Positions 24,187 to 33,540 of a DNA stretch of 64,000 bases are shown piece after piece. The stretch covers positions 62,001-126,000 of the forward strand of contig NZ_QUBR01000002.1 in assembly GCF_003586285.1 (NCBI RefSeq), written 5' to 3'. This DNA is from Aeromicrobium endophyticum (GTDB taxonomy: Bacteria; Actinomycetota; Actinomycetes; Propionibacteriales; Nocardioidaceae). The translations under genes were made by a program, and so were the position numbers. How positions within the stretch are numbered: the stretch's first letter is position 1; each line of letters begins with the position of its first letter. The notes under the pieces were generated by a model that was not told the origin of the DNA, made no database searches, and saw nothing but the letters and a program-made list of their open reading frames with translations.

Positions 24187-24638
24187 CGCTCGGCCGCCCG
24201 CACCATCGGCACGTGGTCGATGCCGGCCTCCATGAAGTTCTCGCCCGAGCGGACGTAGCCGTGCTGGCCGTACCACTGCTCGAGATGAGCCTGCGCGTTG
24301 AGCTCGAGGGCGGCCGTGCCCCACAGGCGCGTGCACTCGGCGACGAGGCGGCCGGACAGGCCGCGACCCCGCGCGTCGCGGCGCGTGCAGACCCGTCCGA
24401 CGTGGCGGACGTCGTGCTCGACGAACGACCGGAGGTAGCTGGTGATCCCGTCGTCGTCGGCGAGCCACAGGTGCGTCGTCGACGCCAGCAGGTCACGTCC
24501 GTCGACGTCGACCTCGTCGCACCGCTGCTCGACCGCGAAGACCGCGTCGCGGATGCGCCAGACGTCGTGGACCTGCTGCGCCGTGAGCTGGTCGCCGGTC
24601 ACGTGATGGATGGTGGTCGGGGAAGGTGCTTCGGTCAC
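24183..24638 (-). CDS. GNAT family N-acetyltransferase (ElaA-like)
   Basis: A 151-residue acetyltransferase. The acetyl-CoA loop is RRDARGRGLSGRLV; the C-terminal ELNAQAHLEQWYGQHGYVRSGENFMEAGIDHVPM matches the ElaA subgroup pattern. The acceptor is unknown. Single gene, convergent with the membrane-anchored protein and divergent from the VOC gene. Confidence 0.82.
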   Translation of the reverse strand: MTEAPSPTTIHHVTGDQLTAQQVHDVWRIRDAVFAVEQRCDEVDVDGRDLLASTTHLWLADDDGITSYLRSFVEHDVRHVGRVCTRRDARGRGLSGRLVAECTRLWGTAALELNAQAHLEQWYGQHGYVRSGENFMEAGIDHVPMVRAAER

Positions 24639-24660
24639 ACCCCGACCCTACGCTGGGGAC

Positions 24661-25314
24661 ATGGCTGACGACGTGCTGTCCGGAGACCAGATCGTGCCGA
24701 TGGGGCTCGACGACTGGCGCTCGATGTACGGCACCCTCGAGGCGAGGTTCGCCACGGGCGACTTCGCCACCGGTCTGCGGCTGGTGGTCGCGATCGGTGC
24801 CGCCGCCGAGGAGGCGGGACACCACCCCGAGGTCGAGCTGCGCGCCGAGCACGTCGCCGTCGTGCTGACCAGTCACGATGCCGGCGGCAAGACCTTGCGA
24901 GACGTCGACCTGGCGCGCCGCATCAGCGCCGCCGCCGCCGACCTGGGGGTCGTGGCCGATCCGACGCTCGTCCAGCGACCCGAGCTCGCCCTCGACACCT
25001 GGGACATCGAGGCGATCAGACCGTTCTGGGCCGCCGTCCTGCAGGCAGAAGCACGGGGCGACGACGAGGTGGTCGACCCGCTGCACCGCACGCCCACCAT
25101 CTGGTTCCAGCGGTGCGAGCCGCACGACGAGCCGCACCAGCGTTGGCACCTCGACCTGCGGGTGCCGCCCGAGGTCGTGCACGACCGCATCGCGGCGGCC
25201 GTCGCCGCTGGCGGGGTCGTGGTCTCCGACCAGGCGGCACCGCGCTTCTGGGTGCTCGCCGACCCGCAGGGCAACAAGATCTGCCTGTGCACCCACGTCA
25301 CCCGGCCCGACTGA
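24661..25314 (+). CDS. Pterin-4a-carbinolamine dehydratase-like / VOC (glyoxalase) fusion protein
   Basis: A 217-residue two-part protein. Residues about 5-95 resemble 4a-hydroxytetrahydrobiopterin dehydratase (EAGHHPEVE with the paired His, then VAVVLTSHDAGGKTLRDVDLA). Residues about 105-217 form a VOC/glyoxalase-like half (HQRWHLDLRVPPEVV, FWVLADPQGNKICLC). This fusion is seen in actinobacteria, but its role is not known; no aromatic amino acid hydroxylase lies nearby. Start ATG at 24661. Confidence 0.78.
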   Translation: MADDVLSGDQIVPMGLDDWRSMYGTLEARFATGDFATGLRLVVAIGAAAEEAGHHPEVELRAEHVAVVLTSHDAGGKTLRDVDLARRISAAAADLGVVADPTLVQRPELALDTWDIEAIRPFWAAVLQAEARGDDEVVDPLHRTPTIWFQRCEPHDEPHQRWHLDLRVPPEVVHDRIAAAVAAGGVVVSDQAAPRFWVLADPQGNKICLCTHVTRPD

Positions 25315-25332
25315 GGTCCTCCGGGACGCGCG

Positions 25333-25719
25333 TCAGGCGCAGGACGAGCAGGTGCCGAAGATCTCGAGGGTGTGCGCGACGTCGCGGAAGCCGTTCTCGT
25401 CGGCGATCTTGTCGGCCCAGCGCTCGACCGACGGCCCCTCGATCTCGACGGTGCGTCCGCACGAGCGGCACACCAGGTGGTGGTGGTGACCCGCGCTGCA
25501 CTGGCGGTAGAGCACCTCGCCGTCGTCGTTGCGCAGCGCGTCGACCTCGGCCGCGTCGGCCAGCACCTGCAGGCTGCGGTAGACCGTCGACAGGCCGACG
25601 GACTCGCCGCGCCTCTTGAGGATGTCGTGGATCTCCTGGGCGCTGGCGAAGCCGTCGAGATCCTCCAGGATCGCGACGACGGCTCGCCTCTGACGGGTGT
25701 TGCGCGGTGCTTCGACCAT
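25333..25719 (-). CDS. zur: Zinc uptake regulator Zur (Fur family)
   Basis: A 128-residue Fur-family repressor: winged helix RNTRQRRAVVAILEDLDGFASAQEIHDIL and STVYRSLQVLADAAEVDAL, followed by a metal-binding half with HHHHLVCRSCG and the terminal CSSCA (two CxxC pairs, structural zinc). It lies directly downstream of znuB on the same strand, and two Zur-type boxes precede znuA, so Zur (zinc) is preferred over Fur (iron). It probably represses the znuA-znuC-znuB-zur unit, including itself. Confidence 0.9.
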   Translation of the reverse strand: MVEAPRNTRQRRAVVAILEDLDGFASAQEIHDILKRRGESVGLSTVYRSLQVLADAAEVDALRNDDGEVLYRQCSAGHHHHLVCRSCGRTVEIEGPSVERWADKIADENGFRDVAHTLEIFGTCSSCA

Positions 25720-25729
25720 GACGTCCTCC

Positions 25730-26569
25730 TCAGACCCAATCTACTCGGGCGCGTCTCGACCGGGTGCGAGTCAGCACCGCGCCGACGGTCGCCGCCACGG
25801 CGAAGACCACCAGGGCGATCATGACGATGGTGGGGCCGGGGGCGGTGTCGATCTGGTAGCTCGTGAACAAGCCGCCGACCGCCGCGAACAGGCCGATGAC
25901 CATCGCCGTGAGGTGCGTGGTGCGGAAGCTGCGGGTGATCTGCTGGGAGGCGGCGACCGGCACGACCATCAGCGCCGACACGAGCAGCAGCCCGACGGTC
26001 TTCATCGCGACGGTGATCGTGACGGCTGCGAGTACCGCGATGAGGATGCTGTAGGCCCGGGTCGGCACGCCGCTGACCTTGGCGTGCTCCTCGTCCTGGC
26101 AGACCGCGAACAGCTGGGGCGACAGCCCGAGCGACAGGGCGATCACGACGACTCCGAGGATCCCCACCAGGACGAGGTCGCTCGAGCTGACGGTGGTGAT
26201 CGCGCCGAACAGGTAGGCGTTGAGCGAGTTGGCGCTCTCGCCGGCGATGTTGGTGAGTAGCACGCCGCCCGCGATGCCGCCGTAGAACAGCATCGCGAGG
26301 GCCACGTCGGCGCTGGTGCGGCCGTACATGCGCAGCAGCTCGATGACCACCGCTCCGAGCGCCGCCACGACGACGGCGGTGAAGATCGGCGCGACGTTGA
26401 CGAGCAGGCCGAGTGCCACACCGGTGAGGGCGACGTGGCCGAGGCCGTCGCCGAGCAGGGCCAGGCGGCGCTGCACCAGGAAGGTGCCGATGGCGGGCGC
26501 GGCCAGGCCGGTGAAGATCGCGGCGACCAGCGCGTACTTCATGAAGTCGTACTGCAGCGCGTCAAGCAT
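25730..26569 (-). CDS. znuB: Zinc ABC transporter permease ZnuB
   Basis: A 279-residue ABC-3 type permease with about eight to nine hydrophobic segments. It begins MLDALQYDFMKYALVAAIFTG and includes LLGDGLGHVALTGVALG, the typical ABC-3 loop, and VPVAASQQITRSF near the C-terminus. The ATG at 26569 lies in the end of znuC (8-base overlap). It passes Zn2+ (or Mn2+) through the membrane; zinc is favoured by the neighbours. Confidence 0.92.
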   Translation of the reverse strand: MLDALQYDFMKYALVAAIFTGLAAPAIGTFLVQRRLALLGDGLGHVALTGVALGLLVNVAPIFTAVVVAALGAVVIELLRMYGRTSADVALAMLFYGGIAGGVLLTNIAGESANSLNAYLFGAITTVSSSDLVLVGILGVVVIALSLGLSPQLFAVCQDEEHAKVSGVPTRAYSILIAVLAAVTITVAMKTVGLLLVSALMVVPVAASQQITRSFRTTHLTAMVIGLFAAVGGLFTSYQIDTAPGPTIVMIALVVFAVAATVGAVLTRTRSRRARVDWV

Positions 26570-27353
26570 CCTGGCCGCCACCCACGGGGTTGCCCTTGAA
26601 GCCGTCGGCCTTCTCGGGCCGGCCGCTGTGCACGTGGACGTGGACGTGCTCGGGGTCGCGGACCGCATCGACCGGGCCGTCGTATGTCACGGTGCCGTTC
26701 TCGAGCACGACGGCGCGATGGATCAGCGGACGCAGGGGGCCGAGCTCGTGGGCGACGAGCAGGATCGACGTGCCCTCGGCGACGAGACCGGCCAGCAGCT
26801 CGGCGAGGGACTCCTGGTTGTCGTGGTCGACGCCGGCGGTCGGCTCGTCCATGATCAGCAGCTCGGCGCCGGCGGCCAGGGCACGGGCGATCAGGGCACG
26901 CTGCTGCTGGCCGCCCGACATCTCGCTGACGGCCGAGCGGGTGCGATCGGACAGGCCGACGCGGGCGATGGCGGCCTCGACCGCGGCGAGGTCGTCCTTG
27001 GAGCGCCAGCCCACGAACCGGCGGCGGGCGAGGCGTCCGCTCATGACGACCTCGTGCATCGTGGCCGGCACACCGGCGACGGCGCGCGAGCGCTGGGGGA
27101 CGTAGCCCAGGCGCTGCCGGTCGCGGAAGCGTCCGAGCGGCGTGCCGAACAGCTCGACCGTGCCGGACGAGAACGGGACGAGCCCCACCGCGGCGCGCAC
27201 CAGCGTCGACTTGCCCGATCCGTTCGCGCCGAGCAGGGTCACGAACTCACCGGCGGACACGTCGAGGTCGACCTGTCGCAGGACAGGTCGACCGTCGAGT
27301 GCCACGGTCAGGCCGCGGACCGCCAGGGGAGACGGGGTGGTGGGCAGTGTCAT
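26562..27353 (-). CDS. znuC: Zinc ABC transporter ATP-binding protein ZnuC
   Basis: A 263-residue ABC ATPase: Walker A GANGSGKSTL, Q-loop YVPQRS, signature MSGGQQQR, Walker B LLIMDEPTAGVD and H-loop VAHEL. The C-terminus is His-rich (HVHVHVHSG), as in many zinc transporters. It overlaps znuA by ATGA and znuB by 8 bases. It drives uptake of zinc delivered by ZnuA. Confidence 0.93.
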   Translation of the reverse strand: MTLPTTPSPLAVRGLTVALDGRPVLRQVDLDVSAGEFVTLLGANGSGKSTLVRAAVGLVPFSSGTVELFGTPLGRFRDRQRLGYVPQRSRAVAGVPATMHEVVMSGRLARRRFVGWRSKDDLAAVEAAIARVGLSDRTRSAVSEMSGGQQQRALIARALAAGAELLIMDEPTAGVDHDNQESLAELLAGLVAEGTSILLVAHELGPLRPLIHRAVVLENGTVTYDGPVDAVRDPEHVHVHVHSGRPEKADGFKGNPVGGGQDA

Positions 27354-28309
27354 GAACAGCCGTTGGCCTTCTTCAAGGTGTCGAGGTTCTTGCGCATCAA
27401 GGTCAGGTAGGTCTCGCCCTTGGTGTCGGCCGAGAGACCTTCGATCGGGTCGAGCGTAGCGGTCGTCGCGCCGGTCTCCTTGGCGATGGTGTCGGCGATC
27501 GCCGGGCTGACGAGCTCCTCGGTGAAGATCGTGGTGATGCCCTGCGCCTTCACGAGCTTCGTGATGTCGGCCAGCTGGGCCGGCGACGGCTCGTTGGACG
27601 GGTCGATGCCGGCGATCGGCACCTGCGTCAGGCCGTAGCGGGCGGCGAGGTACTGGAAGGCCGCGTGGCTCGTGACGATCGTGCGCGTCGTGCAGGTCTC
27701 CAGACCGGTCGCGAAGTCGTCGCCGAGGGTCGTGAGCTCGCCCTCGAACGCGGTGGCGTTGGCGGCGTACTGGTCGGCGTGGGCGGGGTCGATCTTCGCC
27801 AGCCTGGACTCGACGGCCTTCGTGATCGCGATCATGTTGTCGGGATCGAGCCAGGTGTGCGGGTCCTCGTCGCCGTGGTCGTGCCCCTCGTCCTCGTGAT
27901 CGTGCCCCTCGTCGCCGTGCTCCTCCTCGCCCCCCGCTTGGGTCGGCTTGAGCGTCACGACGTCGGCGACGTCGACCGTGTCGTCGTCCGAGCGGTCGGC
28001 CTGCTCGACGGCCTCGTCGACCGCGGCCTGGAAGTGCTTCTCGTAGACGACGAGGTCGGCGTCCTGCACGGCCCCCACCTGCTTGGGCTTGAGCTCCAGG
28101 TCGTGCGGCTCGACGCCCGGCGCGGTCAGGTTCTGGACGTCGACGAGGTCGCCGCCGACCTGCTGCACGGCGTAGGCGAAGGGGTAGAACGACGCCGCGA
28201 CCGAGACCTTGTCGCCGCCACGGCCGGCACCTCCGTCGTCGGACGAGCCGCCGCAGGCGGCGAGCGAGACGAGCGGGATGACGGCCAGCAGGGCGAGGGT
28301 CCTCTTCAT
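27350..28309 (-). CDS. znuA: Zinc ABC transporter substrate-binding lipoprotein ZnuA
   Basis: A 319-residue cluster A-I binding protein. N-terminus MKRTLALLAVIPLVSLAACGG is a lipoprotein signal with the lipobox Cys. A His/Asp/Glu loop (GDEGHDHEDEGHDHGDE) around residues 135-155 is the zinc-collecting loop of ZnuA proteins, and EPHDLELKP and TSHAAFQYLAARYGL carry metal His residues. The ATG at 28309 overlaps Zur box 1. The upstream MTIVV alternative start is encoded by the box itself. Confidence 0.92.
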   Translation of the reverse strand: MKRTLALLAVIPLVSLAACGGSSDDGGAGRGGDKVSVAASFYPFAYAVQQVGGDLVDVQNLTAPGVEPHDLELKPKQVGAVQDADLVVYEKHFQAAVDEAVEQADRSDDDTVDVADVVTLKPTQAGGEEEHGDEGHDHEDEGHDHGDEDPHTWLDPDNMIAITKAVESRLAKIDPAHADQYAANATAFEGELTTLGDDFATGLETCTTRTIVTSHAAFQYLAARYGLTQVPIAGIDPSNEPSPAQLADITKLVKAQGITTIFTEELVSPAIADTIAKETGATTATLDPIEGLSADTKGETYLTLMRKNLDTLKKANGCS

Positions 28310-28345
28310 GACAACGATTGTCATTCGTCATGACAACGATTGTCA
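28309..28345. promoter_or_regulatory. Two tandem Zur boxes upstream of znuA
   Basis: TGACAACGATTGTCA at 28309-28323 and again, identical, at 28331-28345; each is a perfect palindrome with centres 22 bases apart, about two helical turns. Box 1 overlaps the znuA start codon. This fits cooperative Zur repression under zinc. The core resembles the actinobacterial Zur consensus, but several inner bases differ (ACGAT versus AATCATT-type). Confidence 0.85.
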
Positions 28346-28476
28346 AATCAACGTGAGGGCCACCAGAGGCGGGGACGTCGCGCGGCCTCGATAGACTGCG
28401 GCGTACCTCGGGCGCGGGGCATCACGATGCCTCGCACAGGCCCGCCGACACCCAGCCGGATTGGAAACATCCCCTC

Positions 28477-29877
28477 ATGGCAACGACCGTCGACCACGTC
28501 ATCAGCCTCAGCAAGCGCAGGGGATTCGTCTACCAGTGCGGCGAGATCTACGGCGGCACCAAGTCCGCCTGGGACTACGGCCCGCTCGGCGTCGAGCTCA
28601 AGGACAACATCAAGCGCCAGTGGTGGCGCTCGATGGTGCAGGGCCGTGACGACGTCGTGGGCCTCGACTCGTCGGTCATCCTGCCCACCGCGGTCTGGGA
28701 GGCGTCAGGCCATCTCGCGGCGTTCGTCGACCCGCTCGTCGAGTGCCAGAACTGCCACAAGCGCTACCGGCAGGACCACCTGCAGGAGGCCTACGCCGAG
28801 AAGAAGGCCAAGAAGGACGGCGAGACCATCGACCCCGACTCGGTCGACATGGAGCTCATCGTCTGCGAGGCCTGCGGCACCCGCGGTCGCTGGACCGAGC
28901 CGCGCATGTTCAACGGCCTGCTCAAGACGTACCTCGGCCCCGTCGAGTCCGACGAGGGGCTGCACTACCTGCGTCCCGAGACGGCCCAGGGCATCTTCAT
29001 CAACTTCGCCAACGTCATGACGACGTCGCGTCGCAAGCCGCCGTTCGGCATCGGTCAGATCGGCAAGAGCTTCCGCAACGAGATCACGCCCGGCAACTTC
29101 ATCTTCCGCACCCGCGAGTTCGAGCAGATGGAGATGGAGTTCTTCGTCGAGCCCGGCACCGACGAGCAGTGGCAGGAGACGTGGATGCAGACCCGCATGG
29201 ACTGGTACACGGGCCTCGGCATCGACGCCGACAACCTGCGCTTCTTCGAGCACCCCGCCGAGAAGCTGTCGCACTACTCCAAGCGCACCGTCGACATCGA
29301 GTACCGCTTCGAGTTCGCCGGCTCGGAGTGGGGCGAGCTGGAGGGCATCGCCAATCGCACCGACTTCGACCTCAAGACGCACGCCGAGCACTCGGGCAAG
29401 GACCTGCAGTTCTTCGACCAGGCCTCGGGCGAGCGCTGGACGCCGTACGTCATCGAGCCCGCCGCAGGCGTCAACCGCTCGATGATGGCCTTCCTGATCG
29501 ACGCGTACACCGAGGAGCAGGTGCCCAACGCCAAGGGCGGCACCGACACCCGCACGGTGCTGAAGCTCGACCACCGGCTCGCGCCGGTCAAGGCCGCGGT
29601 GCTGCCGCTGTCGCGCAACGAGGATCTCTCGCCCAAGGCCCGCGGCCTCGCCGCCGAGCTGCGCGCCCTCTGGAACGTCGAGTTCGACGACGCGCAGGCC
29701 ATCGGCAAGCGCTACCGCCGTCAGGACGAGATCGGCACGCCGTACTGCATCACGGTCGACTTCGAGACCCTCGAGGACGACGCGGTCACCATCCGCGAGC
29801 GCGACACGATGAAGCAGGAGCGCGTCGCGCTGGACCAGGTGGCCGGCTACCTCGCCGCACGGCTGATCGGCTGCTGA
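28477..29877 (+). CDS. glyQS: Glycyl-tRNA synthetase (alpha2 type)
   Basis: Charges tRNA-Gly. The 466-residue class II enzyme has motif 1/2 segments [17 protein letters not shown] and [23 protein letters not shown], and motif 3 [17 protein letters not shown] Cys-rich insert ([20 protein letters not shown] at about residues 89-131) may bind zinc. The C-terminal anticodon domain starts near [18 protein letters not shown] at 28477. A -10-like TAGACT lies at 28392-28397. It is divergent from znuA. Confidence 0.95.
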   Translation: MATTVDHVISLSKRRGFVYQCGEIYGGTKSAWDYGPLGVELKDNIKRQWWRSMVQGRDDVVGLDSSVILPTAVWEASGHLAAFVDPLVECQNCHKRYRQDHLQEAYAEKKAKKDGETIDPDSVDMELIVCEACGTRGRWTEPRMFNGLLKTYLGPVESDEGLHYLRPETAQGIFINFANVMTTSRRKPPFGIGQIGKSFRNEITPGNFIFRTREFEQMEMEFFVEPGTDEQWQETWMQTRMDWYTGLGIDADNLRFFEHPAEKLSHYSKRTVDIEYRFEFAGSEWGELEGIANRTDFDLKTHAEHSGKDLQFFDQASGERWTPYVIEPAAGVNRSMMAFLIDAYTEEQVPNAKGGTDTRTVLKLDHRLAPVKAAVLPLSRNEDLSPKARGLAAELRALWNVEFDDAQAIGKRYRRQDEIGTPYCITVDFETLEDDAVTIRERDTMKQERVALDQVAGYLAARLIGC

Positions 29878-29902
29878 ACCCGGGGTGCACCAGAATCGGC
29901 GC

Positions 29903-30496
29903 GTGAGAACTTCTCGTGCCGTCGCCGCCGTGGCCGCCTCGGCCATGGCGGTGGTGCTGGTCGGCTGCTCGTCGTCCGAGCCCAAGCCCGCGCCGAGCCC
30001 GACCACGGCCGAGCCGTCGAAGGCCTTCGACCCTCCGCCCGGCGTCTCGATCACGCCGGGCGGCACGCGGCTCGCCGTCGGCGAGCCGGGCACCGTGGTG
30101 CACCAGGTCGCCGACAGCGCGGCGAGTGCCATCACCGTCACGGTCTCGGCCGTGACGCGTGGATCCATGAAGGACTTCAGGTACTTCTCGCTCGATGCCG
30201 CGACGAAGAGGTCGAGCCCCTACTACGTGCGGGCGACGGTGACGAACGATGGGCCGGCCGGCCTCGGCGGGGCCGCGATGCCGTTGTTCGCGGTCGACTC
30301 GACCGGCACCTCCGTCCCGGCCAACGACATCGTCGGGACGTTCGAGCCGTGCCCCGTCCCGGCCCTGCCCGAGAGCTTCCTGCCGGGCGCGTCGGCCGAT
30401 CTCTGCCTGGTCTACCTGCTGCCGAAGGGGCGCACGCTGACCTCCGTCAGCCTGCAGACCACCACGCCAGACGCCGCCATCTCCTGGACCCCCTGA
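29903..30496 (+). CDS. Predicted lipoprotein, DUF4352-like
   Basis: A 197-residue secreted lipoprotein. The signal VRTSRAVAAVAASAMAVVLVGC ends in a lipobox (LVGC) and is followed by a low-complexity SSSEPKPAPSPTT linker. The rest is a beta-rich domain with the pair of Cys in FEPCPVP and ADLCLVYLLPKG, as in DUF4352-like telokin domains. Function unknown. Start GTG at 29903 was chosen because a signal sequence directly follows; an upstream ATG at 29885 is possible. Confidence 0.65.
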   Translation: MRTSRAVAAVAASAMAVVLVGCSSSEPKPAPSPTTAEPSKAFDPPPGVSITPGGTRLAVGEPGTVVHQVADSAASAITVTVSAVTRGSMKDFRYFSLDAATKRSSPYYVRATVTNDGPAGLGGAAMPLFAVDSTGTSVPANDIVGTFEPCPVPALPESFLPGASADLCLVYLLPKGRTLTSVSLQTTTPDAAISWTP

Positions 30497-30530
30497 CCGC
30501 TGCCGCCCCGGATCCGCCCACCCAGATCCG

Positions 30531-30609
30531 CGAGTGGTGCGGAATGGACTTACTGGGACGGCGTGTCTGACCGAAACGCACCACTCGGCACCCGCACAGC
30601 ACCACTCGA
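30531..30609. repeat. Intergenic hairpin-repeat element with three arms
   Basis: CGAGTGGTGCG (30531-30541) pairs perfectly with CGCACCACTCG (30577-30587); a third copy of the second arm, GCACCACTCG, is at 30600-30609. It follows the lipoprotein gene. Its two-arms-plus-extra-arm design is like the element at 20828-20909, though the sequence differs. Confidence 0.5.
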
Positions 30610-30705
30610 GGTGTGGTCGGTCCGGCCGGCGGGGTGACATCCGTCATGGGGGAGTCGTGACGGGACGACGAGGGGCGCGGGTCCCGCCGCGACGAGGCTG
30701 GAGCC

Positions 30706-31653
30706 ATGAACCGATCCACTCCGGCCGTCCACGTCGACGGCATCGTCAAGCGCTTCGGCGACGTGACCGCGGTCGACCACCTGAGCCTGGACATCCACCC
30801 GGGCGAGGTCGTGGCCTTCCTCGGACCCAACGGCGCCGGCAAGACCACGACCGTCGACATGATCCTCGGTCTGACCCGGCCCGACGAGGGCGTCGTCGAG
30901 GTGTTCGGCGGCGACGCCCGCGCCGCCGTCGCCCTCGGACGGGTCGCCGCCGTGATGCAGAGCGGCGGCCTGCTCAAGGACTTCACGCTCCGCGAGACCG
31001 TCGAGCTGACGGCCTCGCTGTTCCGCCCCGCGCGCCCCGTCGACGAGGTGCTCGAGCGGGCCGGCATCCTCGACGTCGCCGACCGTCCGGTGGGCAAGGC
31101 GTCGGGTGGCCAGCAGCAGCGGCTGCGGTTCGCCCTGGCGCTGCTGCCCGACCCCGACCTGCTGATCCTCGACGAGCCGACGACGGGCATGGACGTGCAG
31201 GGCCGGCGCGACTTCTGGAGCGCCATCCGCTCCGACGCCGCCCGCGGACGGACGACGGTCTTCGCGACCCACTACCTCGAGGAGGCGGACGCGTACGCCG
31301 ACCGCATCGTGCTCGTGCGCCACGGACGCGTGGTGGCCGACGGCACCGCGGCGGAGATCAAGGCGATGGCGTCGGGCCGCACGGTGCGCGCGACGCTGCC
31401 GAACGCGGACGCCGCCAGCCTCGCCCGGCTCGCGGGAGTCGACGCCGTCGACGTCCGCGGCGACTCGGTCATCGTGCACGGGTCCGACAGCGATGCCATC
31501 GCGCGGCACCTGCTCGGCCACACCGAGGCCCGTGACCTGGAGATCACGTCCCGCAACCTCGAGGAGGCCTTCGTCGCGCTCACGGCCGACGAAGCCCCGA
31601 CCACTGAAACTCCGGCCACCGGAGACGCGATCCCTGAAGGAGTCCACGCATGA
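30706..31653 (+). CDS. ABC transporter ATP-binding protein (ABC-2 exporter)
   Basis: A 315-residue ABC ATPase of the drug/natural-product export type: Walker A GPNGAGKTTT, Q-loop VMQSG, signature ASGGQQQRLRFALAL, Walker B LLILDEPTTGMD and THYLEEADAYADR. A C-terminal extension of about 80 residues resembles the DrrA-type accessory domain. Followed by the permease at 31650 (ATGA overlap) and then a two-component system. Substrate unknown; cell-envelope stress or drug export is usual for this arrangement. Confidence 0.88.
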   Translation: MNRSTPAVHVDGIVKRFGDVTAVDHLSLDIHPGEVVAFLGPNGAGKTTTVDMILGLTRPDEGVVEVFGGDARAAVALGRVAAVMQSGGLLKDFTLRETVELTASLFRPARPVDEVLERAGILDVADRPVGKASGGQQQRLRFALALLPDPDLLILDEPTTGMDVQGRRDFWSAIRSDAARGRTTVFATHYLEEADAYADRIVLVRHGRVVADGTAAEIKAMASGRTVRATLPNADAASLARLAGVDAVDVRGDSVIVHGSDSDAIARHLLGHTEARDLEITSRNLEEAFVALTADEAPTTETPATGDAIPEGVHA

Positions 31654-32429
31654 GCACCGTCGCCACGACCCGGACCGTCCCGCCGCTGGGTGGCTTCTCG
31701 CCGACCTTCCTACGCCTCGAGCTGCGCCGCATGCTGCGCAACAAGCGAGCCGTGATCTTCACGCTGGTGTTCCCGAGCGTGTTCTTCCTGCTGTTCGGCA
31801 CCGACTCGTCCTACAGGTCCGGTCGGTCGGGGCAGGGCAACACCACGGCCTACATCATGGTCAGCATGGCCGTCTACGGCGCCATGATCGCCACGACGAG
31901 CGGCGGCGCGATGGTCGCGACCGAGCGGGCGCTCGGCTGGAGCCGGCAGCTGCGCCTGACGCCCTTGCAGCCCGTCGCGTACGTGGCGATCAAGGTCGCG
32001 GTGGCCATGGTGATGGGGCTGGCGTCGATCGTCGCGGTCTTCGTCGTCGGGCACCTCGCAGGAGCCGAGCTGCCCGTCGGACGCCTCGTCCTGTGCGGGG
32101 TGCTCGCCTGGGTCTGCACGCTGGTGTTCGCGGCGTTCGGCCTCTTCATGGGGTACCTGCTGCCGAGCGAGAACGTCATGCAGATCCTCGGCCCCGCGCT
32201 GGCCCTGCTGTCGTTCGCCGGAGGCTTGTTCGTGCCGCTCGACCAGATGAGCGACGTCTTCGCCTCGGTCGCGAAGTTCACCCCGGCCTACGGCGTCGGC
32301 GTCATCGCTCGCTCGCCGTTCGGCGAGGACGGCAACGTCGCCCTCGCGGTGCTGAACATCGCGGCGTGGGCCGCGGTGTTCGTCGGCGGCGCCGCGTGGC
32401 GGATGAGCCGCGACACGCAGCGCGTCTGA
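31650..32429 (+). CDS. ABC-2 type transporter permease
   Basis: A 259-residue membrane protein with about six hydrophobic segments. Starts LRLELRRMLRNKRAVIFTLVFPSVFFLLFG, the usual ABC-2 N-terminus, and ends with LGPALALLSFAGGLFVPL and the PAYGVGVIARSPFG region. It pairs with the ATPase encoded just upstream. Start at 31650 overlaps its stop. Confidence 0.87.
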   Translation: MSTVATTRTVPPLGGFSPTFLRLELRRMLRNKRAVIFTLVFPSVFFLLFGTDSSYRSGRSGQGNTTAYIMVSMAVYGAMIATTSGGAMVATERALGWSRQLRLTPLQPVAYVAIKVAVAMVMGLASIVAVFVVGHLAGAELPVGRLVLCGVLAWVCTLVFAAFGLFMGYLLPSENVMQILGPALALLSFAGGLFVPLDQMSDVFASVAKFTPAYGVGVIARSPFGEDGNVALAVLNIAAWAAVFVGGAAWRMSRDTQRV

Positions 32430-32442
32430 CTAGGCTCGACCC

Positions 32443-33540
32443 GTGAACGAGACGCCCCGGACGTTCGAGGACCGGTCCCGCTGGGGCCGGCTCCTCGGCG
32501 CCGGCATCTGGCTGCTGTTCCTCGGCAACCCGTTGCGGCGCCTGCTCGACGAGCCCGACGACCTCGCCCGCATCGGCGGTGTCGTCGCGCTGGGCCTGTT
32601 CGTGGCGGTCTACCTGGCCGGCCTGATGCAGGTCGGCCGCGTGCACGCCGAGCGACGCTACGCCGCCGCGTGGGCGGCCGTCGCGGTGATGGTCGGGCTG
32701 ACCGCCGCGGTCGTGCCCGGGGCGGGCGACCAGGCGCTGACGTGCCTGGTCTTCGTGGCGGCGCTGGCCGTCGCGACCCTTCCCAGCTGGCAGGCGCTGG
32801 CCGTCGTGGCGGCGCTGTTCGCGACGACGACGGTGCTGCCGCTCGTGGTCGACGGATGGCTGAGCCACGGCAACAACTTCGCGGTGATCCTGGCCTCGGC
32901 GGCGGTGTGGTCGTTCCGCCTCGCGTGGCAGCGTCAGGCCCGGCTGCTGGCGGCCGAGCGCGACCTGTCCGAGCTCGCGGTCGAGCAGGAGCGTGACCGC
33001 ATCGGTCGCGACCTGCACGACATCCTGGGCCACTCGCTCACGATCATCACGGTCAAGGCCGAGCTGGCCGAGCGGCTCATCGACACCGACCCCGACCGCG
33101 CGCGGGCCGAGCTGGCCGACCTGCAGCGGCTGTCACGCGACGCGCTGGCCGACGTCCGGTCCACCGCCCGCGGCATCCGCGGCATCTCGCTGCCGGGCGA
33201 GATCGCCTCGGCCCGCATGGCGCTCGAGGCGGCCGGGATCCGCCCGGTGCTGCCGACCGTCGCCGACGAGGTGCCGTCGCGGTGGCGCGACCTCTTCGCG
33301 TGGACGCTGCGCGAGGGCGTCACCAACGTCATCCGTCACAGCGAGGCGTCCGAGTGCGTCGTCGAGGTGTCCGCCGAGCACATCGCCGTGCGCGACGACG
33401 GACGTGGTCCCGCCGACGAGGGTTCTGGCACGGGGCTCGACGGCCTGCGGCAGCGCGCCCGCCTCGCCGGGGCCACCGTGACGACGAGCCCGGGCCCGGG
33501 ACGTCGCGGCTTCGAGCTGACGGTGACGGTGCCGGCATGA
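32443..33540 (+). CDS. Sensor histidine kinase (DesK/NarL-type, HisKA_3)
   Basis: A 365-residue kinase. Four to five hydrophobic segments (residues about 18-160), then HisKA_3 with phospho-acceptor His192 (DRIGRDLHDILGHSLTIITVKAELAERL), and an ATPase domain with GTGLDGLRQRARLAGA. It lacks a large extracellular sensor, like DesK, so it probably senses membrane state or an in-membrane ligand. Start GTG at 32443; its stop overlaps the response regulator start (ATGA). Confidence 0.9.
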   Translation: MNETPRTFEDRSRWGRLLGAGIWLLFLGNPLRRLLDEPDDLARIGGVVALGLFVAVYLAGLMQVGRVHAERRYAAAWAAVAVMVGLTAAVVPGAGDQALTCLVFVAALAVATLPSWQALAVVAALFATTTVLPLVVDGWLSHGNNFAVILASAAVWSFRLAWQRQARLLAAERDLSELAVEQERDRIGRDLHDILGHSLTIITVKAELAERLIDTDPDRARAELADLQRLSRDALADVRSTARGIRGISLPGEIASARMALEAAGIRPVLPTVADEVPSRWRDLFAWTLREGVTNVIRHSEASECVVEVSAEHIAVRDDGRGPADEGSGTGLDGLRQRARLAGATVTTSPGPGRRGFELTVTVPA

